This document shows positions 15,918 to 24,166 of a DNA stretch of 64,000 nt, piece after piece (the first letter of the stretch is position 1; each line of letters opens with the position of its first letter). Source of the DNA: Barnesiella propionica. GTDB lineage: Bacteria > Bacteroidota > Bacteroidia > Bacteroidales > Barnesiellaceae. Both the position numbers and the translations under genes were made by a program. The stretch covers positions 385,498 through 449,497 of the forward strand of contig NZ_JAOQJK010000001.1 of assembly GCF_025567045.1 (NCBI RefSeq), given 5' to 3'. The notes under the pieces are model-generated. The model searched no databases. It saw only the letters and a program-made list of their open reading frames with translations, and was not told where the DNA came from.

Positions 15918-16676
15918 ATGAAAAAAGTTCAGATTGAATTTGATGAATTACCCTTTTCGACACTGGAACGATTCGGTCTTACAAGGGAAATGATCGAGGA
16001 CTTGCCGATGCGTGTGTTGGAAGACATCTGCAACGGCCGGCATTCTCCCGTGCTTCCCGTGCGTGTCACTGACGAGCATGGCGGGCAAATCGAGAGCCGC
16101 AGCCGCTTTGCCTTTATCCGCATGGACGACGGTCAGGTGGATGTGGTGTTCTATCCGGCACTGAAATCCTCTCCACTGGAGCGGTATGACGAAGCACAGC
16201 AGAAACAGTTGCTCGACGGCAAGGCGATTGTCGCCGATGTGGAAATGTCGGACGGACGGAGCAGCAAGGCTTTCGTACAGATTGACGCCGAGACGAAACA
16301 GGTGATGTATGTCCCCACGCCCATCATCGCACGCAACCTGAAAGTGCTGGCCGAGGTCATGCGCCTCGGTACGGTGGAGGTAAACGGGATGCAGCACGGC
16401 GAGCCGCTGACGGTAGTCGTGGGCGGCGAGCCTGCCACAGTGGGCATCGACCTTCATGCCAAGACCGGCATCCGCATCTGTTCGGGCGACGCGCAGCAAT
16501 GGCGCAACCAACCCAAGCGAGAGTGGGACAAATACACCTTCGGGTGCTACGGCTGCTGGGTCATGGACGATGACGGTAACCTTGACTACGTTTCGGAGGA
16601 AGACTACACCGAAGAGCTGTGGAACGAACAGAAGAAGAGCGGCGAGCGCAATCGTGCGACAGCTCTCCATAAGTAA
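15918..16676 (+). CDS. DUF4099-domain protein
   Basis: 252 residues. The N-terminus (IEFDELPFSTLERFGLTREMIEDLPMRVLEDICNGRHSPVLPV) matches the DUF4099 pattern of Bacteroidetes mobile-element proteins. It is followed by repeat-like beta segments (DGRSSKAFVQIDAETKQVMYVP) and an acidic C-terminus. DUF4099/DUF3945 proteins are found almost only in conjugative elements; their function is unknown. It is the first gene of a rightward operon reaching to 31836, behind a good promoter. Possible regulation comes from the inverted-repeat module at 15779-15824. Confidence 0.8.
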   Translation: MKKVQIEFDELPFSTLERFGLTREMIEDLPMRVLEDICNGRHSPVLPVRVTDEHGGQIESRSRFAFIRMDDGQVDVVFYPALKSSPLERYDEAQQKQLLDGKAIVADVEMSDGRSSKAFVQIDAETKQVMYVPTPIIARNLKVLAEVMRLGTVEVNGMQHGEPLTVVVGGEPATVGIDLHAKTGIRICSGDAQQWRNQPKREWDKYTFGCYGCWVMDDDGNLDYVSEEDYTEELWNEQKKSGERNRATALHK

Positions 16677-16694
16677 AACATCAATCCGTACATT

Positions 16695-16919
16695 ATGGCA
16701 CAGAACGAATATTATCCCGAAGACGTACTTGTCGGGAAGATGCAGAGCGGCGAATACGGCTGGCTCGATTACGTCAATCATTTCTCCGCCGACTGGCAGG
16801 AGGAATACGCCCGTTACTGCGAGGAAAAAGGGCTTGCAGTCGGCAACGAATCCGCCGCCGAGTTCGTCCGCTTCAAGGACGAACAGTTGGAGGCAGCAAT
16901 GGAAAGCGGAGACGCATAA
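16695..16919 (+). CDS. Small acidic unknown protein
   Basis: 74 residues: YYPEDVLVGKMQSGEYGWLDYVNHFSADWQEEYARYCEEKGLAVGNESAAEFVRFKDEQLEAAMES. Helical and acidic, with no family recognised. It sits 18 bases after the DUF4099 gene and 16 bases before the next gene, so it is clearly part of the operon. Conserved company with DUF4099 proteins suggests a role in element DNA metabolism (inference). Confidence 0.7.
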   Translation: MAQNEYYPEDVLVGKMQSGEYGWLDYVNHFSADWQEEYARYCEEKGLAVGNESAAEFVRFKDEQLEAAMESGDA

Positions 16920-16935
16920 CGAAAACAATCAGACT

Positions 16936-18513
16936 ATGGCGATACGAACGAATACCAATCCCCGGCAGATGGACTTGCAGCCCGAAATGCGCGATATGCT
17001 GATGCGCAACGGGCTTCAAGCCCATGTTGCACTTGACGATGCAGGGTATCGGCTGATCGTGCAGGGACATGACTCGCCCCTGCTGGTCTATCCGATCACC
17101 GAACGTCAGATGTTGGCACTCACGGACTGGGGAACGAACACTGCCAACAAGAAGGCCTACAACGTGCTGACGAGCATCGTGGGCAAGGACTTCTATATGC
17201 CCAAGAACTTCGTCCATGCCCGCAATGCCAACGGTCGTGTGGCTATGGGGCTGCACGGCTACCGCATCGTCATCGGCGAGTACGGGCGCATGGGGCGTAT
17301 GGGAATGCCCCCGCCGTTCCTTGGCTGGACACCTCGCAACCAGTTGGGCTTCCACCTTCGCAGGGTCGGCGGCCAACTGTTCTTTCCGGGGCCGTCCATC
17401 GTACCCGAACGCCCCGACGGGCGCATGAAGCCCGGCGAACTGCAATCAGGCGGTTACGGCTTCTATTACAAGGGGCATCAACAGGAGCAGCCCGTACAGC
17501 AACGGGATGTGCTGCAGGACTTGCAGGCGGCTATCACGCCGATGGTCAGCCGTCCACGCAGCAAGGAACCGGCACGGCCGTACAAGGAGCTTATAGCCTC
17601 TCCGGTCTATTTCTCCAACGAGAAATGGGCGGAGTGCCTTGCCTCGCACGGTCTTGTCGTGGATGCGGAAAAGCAGACGCTGACCGTGCAGTCGGAAAGC
17701 GTCCAAGCCGATATGGTCTATGACCTGACGGAAGAGGAAGTGAGGACACTGGTTGCCGCACCCATCGAGGAGCAGCCCGTAGAGAAACGTCTGGAACTGC
17801 TGAACGGCATTATCGGGGCTGACTTTTCCGACAAAGTGACGATGGAGGCTCTCAACAGCGATCAACGCATCGCTATCGGTCTGCATCCCGAAGTACAGCA
17901 GGATTTGAAACAACGCCAACGGCAGGAGCAAGAGGCTTTTATGCCAGTGAAAACCTCGCTGCAACAGCAAGAGGAATCCGTACAGGGAAATATCGGTGCG
18001 GTAGTGGACGGGCGTGACCTCCAGTTTTTGAATGAAAACAAGGGATGGTATCGGGAAGAGAAACACGGGCGGGAAGTCGAAGTGAGCCAGATAGCCGTTC
18101 AACCGGCACAGACCGAGGGGAAATACAGGATGACCGCCGTTATCGACGGTCAGGCTATCAGCCATGAGATAACCCAACGGGACTACGACAAGTTCCTTGC
18201 TGTGGATGACTATCACCGGATGAAGCTCTTTTCCAAGATTTTCAGCGAAGTGGACATGAAAACACGCCCGGAAGCACAGCGGGGTCTCGGCACGAAAATC
18301 TTTGCCGCCCTCACCGCAGGTACGGTAGTCGCGGCGGGTGTCGCACACGGCATCCACCATCACTGCCATGCCCCGGAGTTCTACGGCGAGTGTTTCGGCG
18401 GTCCGCCACGCCCGTACTTCAAGCCGGGTGTCGATACGCCGAGGGATGTGGCCATCCGTTGTTTCGAGGCAGAGATGAACCGTGAAATCAATGATATGAG
18501 AATGGGGAGGTAA
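16936..18513 (+). CDS. DUF3945/DUF4099-like protein
   Basis: 525 residues from the ATG at 16936; reading further upstream in this frame gives only shadow of the preceding genes. There are two related repeats of a Met/Gln-rich module (LQPEMRDMLMRNGLQAHV ... LALTDWGTNTANKKAYNVLTSIVG and IASPVYFSNEKWAECLASHGLVV ... RTLVAAPIEEQPVEKRLELLNGIIGADF). A DUF3945-like beta segment (QFLNENKGWYREEKHGREVEV) follows, and a C-terminal hydrophobic stretch (GTKIFAALTAGTVVAAGVAHGI) suggests a membrane anchor near 455-475. The exact function is unknown. The next gene starts three bases after the stop, so they are tightly coupled. Confidence 0.75.
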   Translation: MAIRTNTNPRQMDLQPEMRDMLMRNGLQAHVALDDAGYRLIVQGHDSPLLVYPITERQMLALTDWGTNTANKKAYNVLTSIVGKDFYMPKNFVHARNANGRVAMGLHGYRIVIGEYGRMGRMGMPPPFLGWTPRNQLGFHLRRVGGQLFFPGPSIVPERPDGRMKPGELQSGGYGFYYKGHQQEQPVQQRDVLQDLQAAITPMVSRPRSKEPARPYKELIASPVYFSNEKWAECLASHGLVVDAEKQTLTVQSESVQADMVYDLTEEEVRTLVAAPIEEQPVEKRLELLNGIIGADFSDKVTMEALNSDQRIAIGLHPEVQQDLKQRQRQEQEAFMPVKTSLQQQEESVQGNIGAVVDGRDLQFLNENKGWYREEKHGREVEVSQIAVQPAQTEGKYRMTAVIDGQAISHEITQRDYDKFLAVDDYHRMKLFSKIFSEVDMKTRPEAQRGLGTKIFAALTAGTVVAAGVAHGIHHHCHAPEFYGECFGGPPRPYFKPGVDTPRDVAIRCFEAEMNREINDMRMGR

Positions 18514-18516
18514 ACC

Positions 18517-19905
18517 ATGAGAGAGGGCGAACTGACTTATGACGATTTTCTGCGCAGGCTGAACATTCAGGACGTGCTTATCGACGCGGGCTATCACCTG
18601 AACCGGCGTGACGGCCTGCGCTATCCCTCGTATGTCCGGTTGGACAGCGAGGGGCGGCGCATCCGCAACGACAAATTCATTGTCACGCAGCAAGGGAAAT
18701 GTTGTTTCAAACCGCAACAGCAGAAGTCGTATAACATCATTTCCTTTATCAAGGAGCATCCGCATTTTTTCGCGGAATACCATGCCGGTGTGTCTCCCGA
18801 CCGACTGGTAAACCTTGTCTGCAACCGGTTGCTGAACCATCCCGTCGCTGACCGGGATACCCGGATTATCCAGCCTAAACGGGATGTGAAGCCGTTTGAC
18901 ATGGCGGATTACGACATTCACCAGTTCAATCCGCAGGATCGGGCGACACAAAAGAAGTTCTATCCGTTCTTCAAGCATCGGGGCATCGACCTTTACACGC
19001 AATACGCCTTCCACCGGAACTTTTGTCTGGCGACGAAACACCGTGAGGACGGCATGAAATACACCAACCTCGCCTTTCCGCTGACCGTTCCGAAAGATAC
19101 GGGACAGGTTGTCGGTCTGGAAGAGCGAGGGCGCCCTCGCATGGATGGCAGCGGCAGTTATAAAGGGAAGGCGGAAGGGAGCAATTCGAGCCAAGGGCTA
19201 TGGATTGCCAGCCCAGCCAAAACTACGCTTACCGAAGCCAAGCATATCTACTGGTTCGAGAGTGCATACGACGCGATGGCCTATTACCAGCTTCATCAGG
19301 CCAACGACAAGGATTTGCGGAAAGCGGTCTTCATATCTACCGGCGGTAACCCGACGGTGGAACAGATGCGGGGTGTCCTCACGCTCTCGCTTCCTGCCAA
19401 GCAACACATCTGTTTCGATACCGACCTTGCGGGAATCGAGTTTGCCAAGAACCTGCAACAGGAGATGTACCGGGCTGTCCGTTCCACCATCGAGGAGACA
19501 CCGGAGCGGAAGCCTTATCTGGATTCCGTCGCTGACGGCAAGAACCTCGATGAAGGAGACATAGACCTGCTGCCCGACGCTTTGCGGTCGAGCTACGGGA
19601 AATATGAATCCGCATGGGAAGAAGCCATGTCGATGCGTTCGAGCGGCCTGTGCCATCCGGACGACATACGGGAACAGACGGATATCATGAACGGAAATTA
19701 CAAGGAGTTCCGTGAAGGATTGCGGGAGTTCCTCGGTCTGGACAAGGCGAATGACGCCTCTTTTGTCCGTGAACAGCCTACCTATCCCAACAAGGACTGG
19801 AACGAACAGCTTTTGGCCGGGCAGAAACAGGAAGAGACGGTCGATGAGACACAGGCGAGAGAACAGTCACCGGAAGAGGAACAACAAACACACTTTCGCC
19901 GATGA
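18517..19905 (+). CDS. Toprim/DUF3991-type primase-like protein
   Basis: 462 residues. An N-terminal zinc-finger-less primase-like region (LNIQDVLIDAGYHLNRRDGLRYPSYVRLD, CFKPQQQKSYNIISFIKEH) resembles DUF3991. A Toprim-like segment follows, with IYWFESAYDAMAYYQL (conserved Glu) and HICFDTDLAGIEFAKNL (the D-x-D motif). The tail is Glu/Gln-rich. Toprim proteins of this size on conjugative elements are thought to act as primases for complementary-strand synthesis after transfer (family knowledge). The last four bases overlap the next gene start, showing coupling. Confidence 0.85.
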   Translation: MREGELTYDDFLRRLNIQDVLIDAGYHLNRRDGLRYPSYVRLDSEGRRIRNDKFIVTQQGKCCFKPQQQKSYNIISFIKEHPHFFAEYHAGVSPDRLVNLVCNRLLNHPVADRDTRIIQPKRDVKPFDMADYDIHQFNPQDRATQKKFYPFFKHRGIDLYTQYAFHRNFCLATKHREDGMKYTNLAFPLTVPKDTGQVVGLEERGRPRMDGSGSYKGKAEGSNSSQGLWIASPAKTTLTEAKHIYWFESAYDAMAYYQLHQANDKDLRKAVFISTGGNPTVEQMRGVLTLSLPAKQHICFDTDLAGIEFAKNLQQEMYRAVRSTIEETPERKPYLDSVADGKNLDEGDIDLLPDALRSSYGKYESAWEEAMSMRSSGLCHPDDIREQTDIMNGNYKEFREGLREFLGLDKANDASFVREQPTYPNKDWNEQLLAGQKQEETVDETQAREQSPEEEQQTHFRR

Positions 19906-20399
19906 TGACCGATGCACCCACAGGACATTTCCAAAGCATCGTGCTGCAACCGCACGCCGGACAGTTCGTCATCGACGAGCTGCCCGCAATCGTATTGTGC
20001 TGTGCAGCATGGGTGTACGGTGGCATGGAGGGACTGCCTCTGACAGCTCTTGCCGTATCGGTTGCCGCATTGCTTTCTTTGGCATTGCTGTACCGTTTCA
20101 TCTATCTGCGCCGGACACGCTACCACATCGGTAGCGAGCAGCTTATCAGCAGGCATGGGGTGCTGTCCCGGAAGACGGACTACATGGAACAATATCGTAT
20201 CGTGGACTTTGTGGAACACCAAAGCCTCATGCAGCAGCTTTGCGGCCTAAAGACGGTACGCATCTTCTCGATGGACAGGAATACACCCCGGCTTGATTTG
20301 GTAGGCATCAGACACAACTTCGATGTGGTAACGCTTATCCGGGAACGGGTCGAGTATAACAAACGAAAAAAGGGAATATATGAAATCACGAATCATTAG
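19902..20399 (+). CDS. bPH-domain membrane protein
   Basis: 165 residues. Two hydrophobic segments near 28-40 and 46-65 precede a YdbT-like bacterial PH domain (TRYHIGSEQLISRHGVLSRKTDYMEQYRIVDFVEHQSLMQQLCGLKTVRIFSMDRNTPRLDLVGI). The ATG at 19902 overlaps the Toprim gene stop and its own end overlaps the next gene, so the three are translationally linked. Bacterial PH domains bind membranes or proteins. A role in anchoring the transfer apparatus is possible but only inferred. Confidence 0.8.
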   Translation: MMTDAPTGHFQSIVLQPHAGQFVIDELPAIVLCCAAWVYGGMEGLPLTALAVSVAALLSLALLYRFIYLRRTRYHIGSEQLISRHGVLSRKTDYMEQYRIVDFVEHQSLMQQLCGLKTVRIFSMDRNTPRLDLVGIRHNFDVVTLIRERVEYNKRKKGIYEITNH

Positions 20400-21069
20400 T
20401 CTGGTCATTTTTGCCCTCTGCCTGATGCCACACTGGGCAAAAGCCCAAATCACGGCGTCCAATCCGTTGGAATGGATGGCGTTGGCCGAGGGCAACGAGG
20501 TTATCAATGACCAAATAGAGAAACAGATAAATGGTCAGACGAAGACAGCTATGCTGCAGAACAGCATCGCCGCCGAGTTTAACCGCATCCACAAATGGGA
20601 GAAGCAGTACAACAGTTATCTCAAGACGGTAAGCGGCTACGCTTCATCGCTGAAAGCCTGCACCCATCTCTACAACGACGGCGTGAGAATCTTTCTCACG
20701 TTAGGGAAATTGGGCAACGCCATCCGAAACAACCCGCAGGGCATCATCGCCTCCATGAGCATGAACAATCTGTATATCGAGACGGCAACGGAACTGGTAT
20801 CGGTCTTCACGCTCCTGAATGACGCAGTGGCCAAGGGCGGCAAAGAGAATATGCTCACGGGTGCGGAACGCAGCAAGACCTTGTGGGCGTTGAACGACAA
20901 ACTTTCGGTTTTCAGCCGGAAGCTGCACCTGCTCTACCTGAGCATACGGTACTATACCCTCAATGACGTGTGGAACAACGTGACGGCCGGGATGCTCGAC
21001 CGCAACAACGGAGAGGCGGCACGGATGGCCATGTCCCGTTGGCGCAGGGCTGCCGTCCTTGCACGATAA
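20380..21069 (+). CDS. Secreted helical transfer-operon protein (paralogue 1)
   Basis: 229 residues. The signal peptide ends near AKAQ (residue 23); the mature part is almost all helical (EKQINGQTKTAMLQNSIAAEFNRIHKWEKQYNSYLKTV). The C-terminus, RMAMSRWRRAAVLAR, resembles that of the next gene product (AAKRRWRQIGRN). Small secreted helical proteins in type IV systems include VirB5/TrbJ-like pilus or adhesion components; such a role is plausible but not shown. The start overlaps the bPH gene by 20 bases. Confidence 0.7.
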   Translation: MKSRIISLVIFALCLMPHWAKAQITASNPLEWMALAEGNEVINDQIEKQINGQTKTAMLQNSIAAEFNRIHKWEKQYNSYLKTVSGYASSLKACTHLYNDGVRIFLTLGKLGNAIRNNPQGIIASMSMNNLYIETATELVSVFTLLNDAVAKGGKENMLTGAERSKTLWALNDKLSVFSRKLHLLYLSIRYYTLNDVWNNVTAGMLDRNNGEAARMAMSRWRRAAVLAR

Positions 21070-21079
21070 AATCAGGTGA

Positions 21080-21766
21080 ATGATGAAACGGACGATTTGG
21101 ATAGGCATCTTATTGCTGTGCATCGGTATCGGCAAGGTTCGGGCACAGAACGACCCCGTGCTTGCCGGGATGATCCTGCTCTATACCGACAAGGCGGAAA
21201 AGGAGCTGAAGAACCAGGAGAAGGTCATGCTGATACAGACCACCGGACACCTGTGGACGAAAGAGGAAGTGAAAGCCACGACCGACCTGCAACGGGAGTT
21301 CAACAACTATTTGGACTCTTTCCGGTCGATAATCTGCTACGCAGCGCAGATATACGGTTTTTACCACGAAATATCAAGGCTGACGGACAATATGGGAGAC
21401 TTTACCAGACAGGTAAGCCGCAATAGTCCCAACGCGCTGGCCGTTGCTCTCTCCACGCAACGGAACCGCATTTACCGGGAACTGATTATGAACAGCGTGG
21501 AGATTGTGAATGACATCCGCATGGCGTGCCTGTCAGACAACAAAATGACGGAGAAGGAGCGCATGGAAATCGTATTTGGCATCCGTCCGAAGCTCAAGAT
21601 GATGAACAAGAAACTGCAACGGCTGACCAAGGCGGTGAAATACACGACGATGGGCGACATCTGGCGTGAAATCGACGAGGGGGCACGCCCGGCAGCCGAC
21701 AAACGGGATATCGTGGAAGCCGCCAAAAGACGCTGGCGGCAGATAGGAAGAAATGTAAGACCTTAA
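21080..21766 (+). CDS. Secreted helical transfer-operon protein (paralogue 2)
   Basis: 228 residues. The signal peptide ends near VRAQ; the helical mature part resembles the preceding gene in order (DLQREFNNYLDSFRSIICYAAQIYGFYHEI; KLKMMNKKLQRLTKAVKYTTMGDIWREID; AAKRRWRQIGRNVRP). The corresponding segments in paralogue 1 are KQYNSYLKTVSGYASSLKACTHLY and FSRKLHLLYLSIRYYTLNDVWNNV. This points to an ancient tandem duplication. Probably periplasmic or part of the envelope complex. An ATG one codon in (21083) is an alternative start. Confidence 0.7.
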   Translation: MMKRTIWIGILLLCIGIGKVRAQNDPVLAGMILLYTDKAEKELKNQEKVMLIQTTGHLWTKEEVKATTDLQREFNNYLDSFRSIICYAAQIYGFYHEISRLTDNMGDFTRQVSRNSPNALAVALSTQRNRIYRELIMNSVEIVNDIRMACLSDNKMTEKERMEIVFGIRPKLKMMNKKLQRLTKAVKYTTMGDIWREIDEGARPAADKRDIVEAAKRRWRQIGRNVRP

Positions 21767-21779
21767 AAACAGACAACGT

Positions 21780-22445
21780 ATGGGCGTTTGGAGTACACTA
21801 TTGAAATATGGCGGCAAGGCCATGAAAGGTGTCGGTACGGCTACAGCGACTACCGGCAAAAGTATGGGTAAGGCAGTGCTGCACCCTTCGCAGACCTTGC
21901 GTGGCGCGGGTCAGGCCGTCAAGACGGCGACCATCGGCGGTGCGGTCGGTTATGTGGGCTGGGAGAAGCTGACCACCGACAAAAGCGTGGTGCGTATCGT
22001 GAGCGATGCGGTCATCGGCGAACCGGCAACGAATACCCTCGCGGAGACGGCGGACGGAGTGCGTGAACTGACGGGCAAGGCCGGGGAAGCCGTCAGTTCG
22101 GTCAGCGGTGCGGTAACCGGCATCGACAACAAGCTGAACGGTGTGTCGAACTTTTTGCGCCAAGCCTCCGGTGGCGGAGGCCTTGATATGTTCGGCAACT
22201 TTTTCCGTAACCTCGGCAGCGGCAACGTGTCGGGGCTGAGTATTGCCGGGCTGGTTGCGGCGGCGTTCCTCATATTCGGACGCTTCGGCTGGCTGGGCAA
22301 GATTGCCGGCGCATTCCTCGGCATGATGCTCATCGGCAACAATGCGGGTGTCTTCCGAACGCCGGAGACAGAAAACGTGCAGCGCACCCGGACGCCCGAA
22401 CTTCCGGCAGAGGAACAGACGCATGGCGGAGGGATGAGAAGATAG
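21780..22445 (+). CDS. Gly/Ala-rich membrane-associated protein
   Basis: 221 residues. Low-complexity Gly/Ala/Thr/Val composition with amphipathic repeats (ETADGVRELTGKAGEAVSSVSGAVTGI) and a hydrophobic C-terminal block near 155-190 (GLSIAGLVAAAFLIFGRFGWLGKIAGAFLGMMLIG), which is likely one or two membrane segments. No family recognised. It sits inside the transfer-type operon, 13 bases after paralogue 2, so it may be an inner-membrane part of the mating system (inference). Confidence 0.7.
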   Translation: MGVWSTLLKYGGKAMKGVGTATATTGKSMGKAVLHPSQTLRGAGQAVKTATIGGAVGYVGWEKLTTDKSVVRIVSDAVIGEPATNTLAETADGVRELTGKAGEAVSSVSGAVTGIDNKLNGVSNFLRQASGGGGLDMFGNFFRNLGSGNVSGLSIAGLVAAAFLIFGRFGWLGKIAGAFLGMMLIGNNAGVFRTPETENVQRTRTPELPAEEQTHGGGMRR

Positions 22446-22470
22446 GGATATGAATCAATAGGTAAACAGC

Positions 22471-23301
22471 ATGAAATATACAGAAGAAATGATCCTGCAA
22501 TCCGATAGCGGTTATTGTATGCCTTTCGAGGAACAGCAGGGCAAAGACGTGGAGCTGTCGCTCGGCTACGGCGAACAGACCGACCCGGCGACGGGCGAGA
22601 AATTCTTTCATCACGGCATTGACTTCAACGTGCGGTGCTATATGCTTTCTGCCCTCGCCAGCGGCATTGTGTCGGGCGTGGGCAACGATTCCGGACACGG
22701 CATCTGCCAGACCATCCGCTACGGGGAGTATGAGGTGACATACGGAAATCTGTCCAATGTCTTCGCTCAATTCGGACAGCGTGTAAAGGCCGGACAGACG
22801 GTAGCTTTGAGCGGTGACAAACTGCACATGACCGTCCGCTTCAAGGGCGAGGAACTGAACCCGCTGGAGTTCCTGACGATGCTGTACGGGAACATACAGG
22901 CAATGCGTCAGGCCGGCGGACACGAGACAGACTATTTATCCGGCTTGGAGATGGAACTGAAAACCGATTATGAACGGGACAAAAGGGAGATAGAGGAACT
23001 GATGCTGCACTTCCTGCCGCACTATATGGAGGATTTGCGGCATGGAGCATACACCTTGCCCCGGAATACGGAGCAGTCGCTACGCCACATCTTCACGGTG
23101 GGCGCGATGAAGGAGTATTTCTACGAGAATATGCCGAGCATGGCCAATCCGCTCGGACTGGGACACAAGGCCATGCCGCTGGCCTGCAAGGTGCAGAACC
23201 TCCTTATTGCGGATTTCCTGCATTACCTCGCCCTGCGGCATGATGTGTACCTCTCCACTGCGAGCAGCGACATAAAAAAAAACTCCATGACGAAGCCCTG
23301 A
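22471..23301 (+). CDS. M23-like domain protein, frame 0 product (ends after a slippery site)
   Basis: 276 residues as read in one frame. The N-terminal M23-like domain has HHGIDF (first zinc pair) but KLHM where active M23 enzymes have HLH, so one ligand is missing and activity is doubtful. The reading frame crosses a nine-A run (23274-23282) and stops at 23301 after a tail (NSMTKP) unlike the rest. The -1 frame continues without stop for 108 codons to 23606 with matching character. The canonical slippery heptamer A AAA AAC (23277-23283) lies in the zero frame, so programmed -1 frameshifting, a phase-variable tract and a sequencing error are all possible. No signal peptide is seen. Confidence 0.75.
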   Translation: MKYTEEMILQSDSGYCMPFEEQQGKDVELSLGYGEQTDPATGEKFFHHGIDFNVRCYMLSALASGIVSGVGNDSGHGICQTIRYGEYEVTYGNLSNVFAQFGQRVKAGQTVALSGDKLHMTVRFKGEELNPLEFLTMLYGNIQAMRQAGGHETDYLSGLEMELKTDYERDKREIEELMLHFLPHYMEDLRHGAYTLPRNTEQSLRHIFTVGAMKEYFYENMPSMANPLGLGHKAMPLACKVQNLLIADFLHYLALRHDVYLSTASSDIKKNSMTKP

Positions 23302-23606
23302 CCTATGGCGGCATCATAGACCCGTTGGCGGAACTGGACATCGACATACAGAGCTTCGACATACCGAGGCTTGTCACGGTCTATCCCGACCGGGCGGGTG
23401 TGCGCTGGTGGACCAAGGCATGGTTCAACAATCGGGAAGAGGGCGAGACATCCGTCGAAATCGAACGGGAGCAGGCGATACGGTTCATGCAGGACAACAT
23501 CGAAAAGGACGCATGGCTGGAAGAGTTCTTTCCCCGGCAGATGGAGGTTTACCACAACGCCATCGAGCAGACGAAAGAACAGCTATTGAAACAGATAAAT
23601 ATATAA
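23283..23606 (+). CDS. Continuation of the M23-like protein in the -1 frame
   Basis: From 23283 the frame reads LHDEALTYGGIIDPLAELDIDIQSFDIPRL and runs to TAA at 23606. There is no ATG; the only nearby possible start is TTG at 23325. Content (acidic, helical end IEREQAIRFMQDNIEKDAWLEEFFPRQMEVYHNAIEQTKEQLL) makes it a natural C-terminal domain of the preceding gene, giving about 378 residues in total. It is best regarded as one gene with 22471-23301. Nine bases follow before the next start at 23615. Confidence 0.65.
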   Translation, partial: LHDEALTYGGIIDPLAELDIDIQSFDIPRLVTVYPDRAGVRWWTKAWFNNREEGETSVEIEREQAIRFMQDNIEKDAWLEEFFPRQMEVYHNAIEQTKEQLLKQINI

Positions 23607-23614
23607 TACACAAC

Positions 23615-24166
23615 ATGGATGGAATCAGACATAGCCGGCAATTCGCGGAAATAGAACGTCTTGTGAGCGATTATTTCCATTGCCATCTCGCTCCCGTCAT
23701 GTCGAAAACGCAGGCTTTCCTCACGAAGAAGCAGGGCGAGGAAATGAGGGAGTATTCCACCTCATTGGGCGGCATACTCAGCGCAATGGCGTCTGCGGCA
23801 CAGCCGATGGGCGACCCGTACCAGGTACTCAAGGTTACGGGCGAATGGAACTCGAAGACGACGGAGGACTACATCGGAATGTGCAAGGCGGAGATTACCG
23901 GCTCCAAGGAGATACAGCAAGACCTCGCATACATGGCCGGGCAATGGCGCGATACCGTCGTGCGGGAAATCGGGCGTGAACGGTACAACGAACTGTCGGA
24001 ACAATTGGGCGGTGACCTTGCCTACGCCTATATGGACTACCGGGTAGAGGAACTGATGATCGACCGGCTGGTCAAGGAGCGAATGCCGAAATCGTCAGCC
24101 GACTACATCATCCGCAAAGCCGCAGAATCAAGCTTGCTCGGACTTTCGCAGACCGCCGCTTGCTGA
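23615..24166 (+). CDS. Unknown transfer-operon protein, 5' portion (frame-broken)
   Basis: 183 residues from the ATG at 23615 (MDGIRHSRQFAEIERLVSDYF). Helical; no family recognised. It ends at 24166 with QTAAC, but a second frame reads RRPPLAEEIEARGEAAYRPKGWEKGAG across the same point and continues to 25403. A +1 shift near 24149 (TCG CAG A) would join them into a protein of about 595 residues. It is probably a single gene broken by one extra base, or an assembly error. No slippery site supports programmed shifting here. Confidence 0.65.
   Translation: MDGIRHSRQFAEIERLVSDYFHCHLAPVMSKTQAFLTKKQGEEMREYSTSLGGILSAMASAAQPMGDPYQVLKVTGEWNSKTTEDYIGMCKAEITGSKEIQQDLAYMAGQWRDTVVREIGRERYNELSEQLGGDLAYAYMDYRVEELMIDRLVKERMPKSSADYIIRKAAESSLLGLSQTAAC

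Noticed and set aside
16456..16935. Upstream extension of the 16936-18513 gene
   Set aside because: The frame reads Arg/Ser/Thr-rich shadow sequence through two other genes; the ATG at 16936 gives a normal N-terminus.
17446..19194. Long minus-strand open frame (582 codons) opposite the DUF3945-like and Toprim genes
   Set aside because: It lies antisense to two well-supported genes, has no recognisable domain and shows the shadow composition typical of GC-rich coding DNA.
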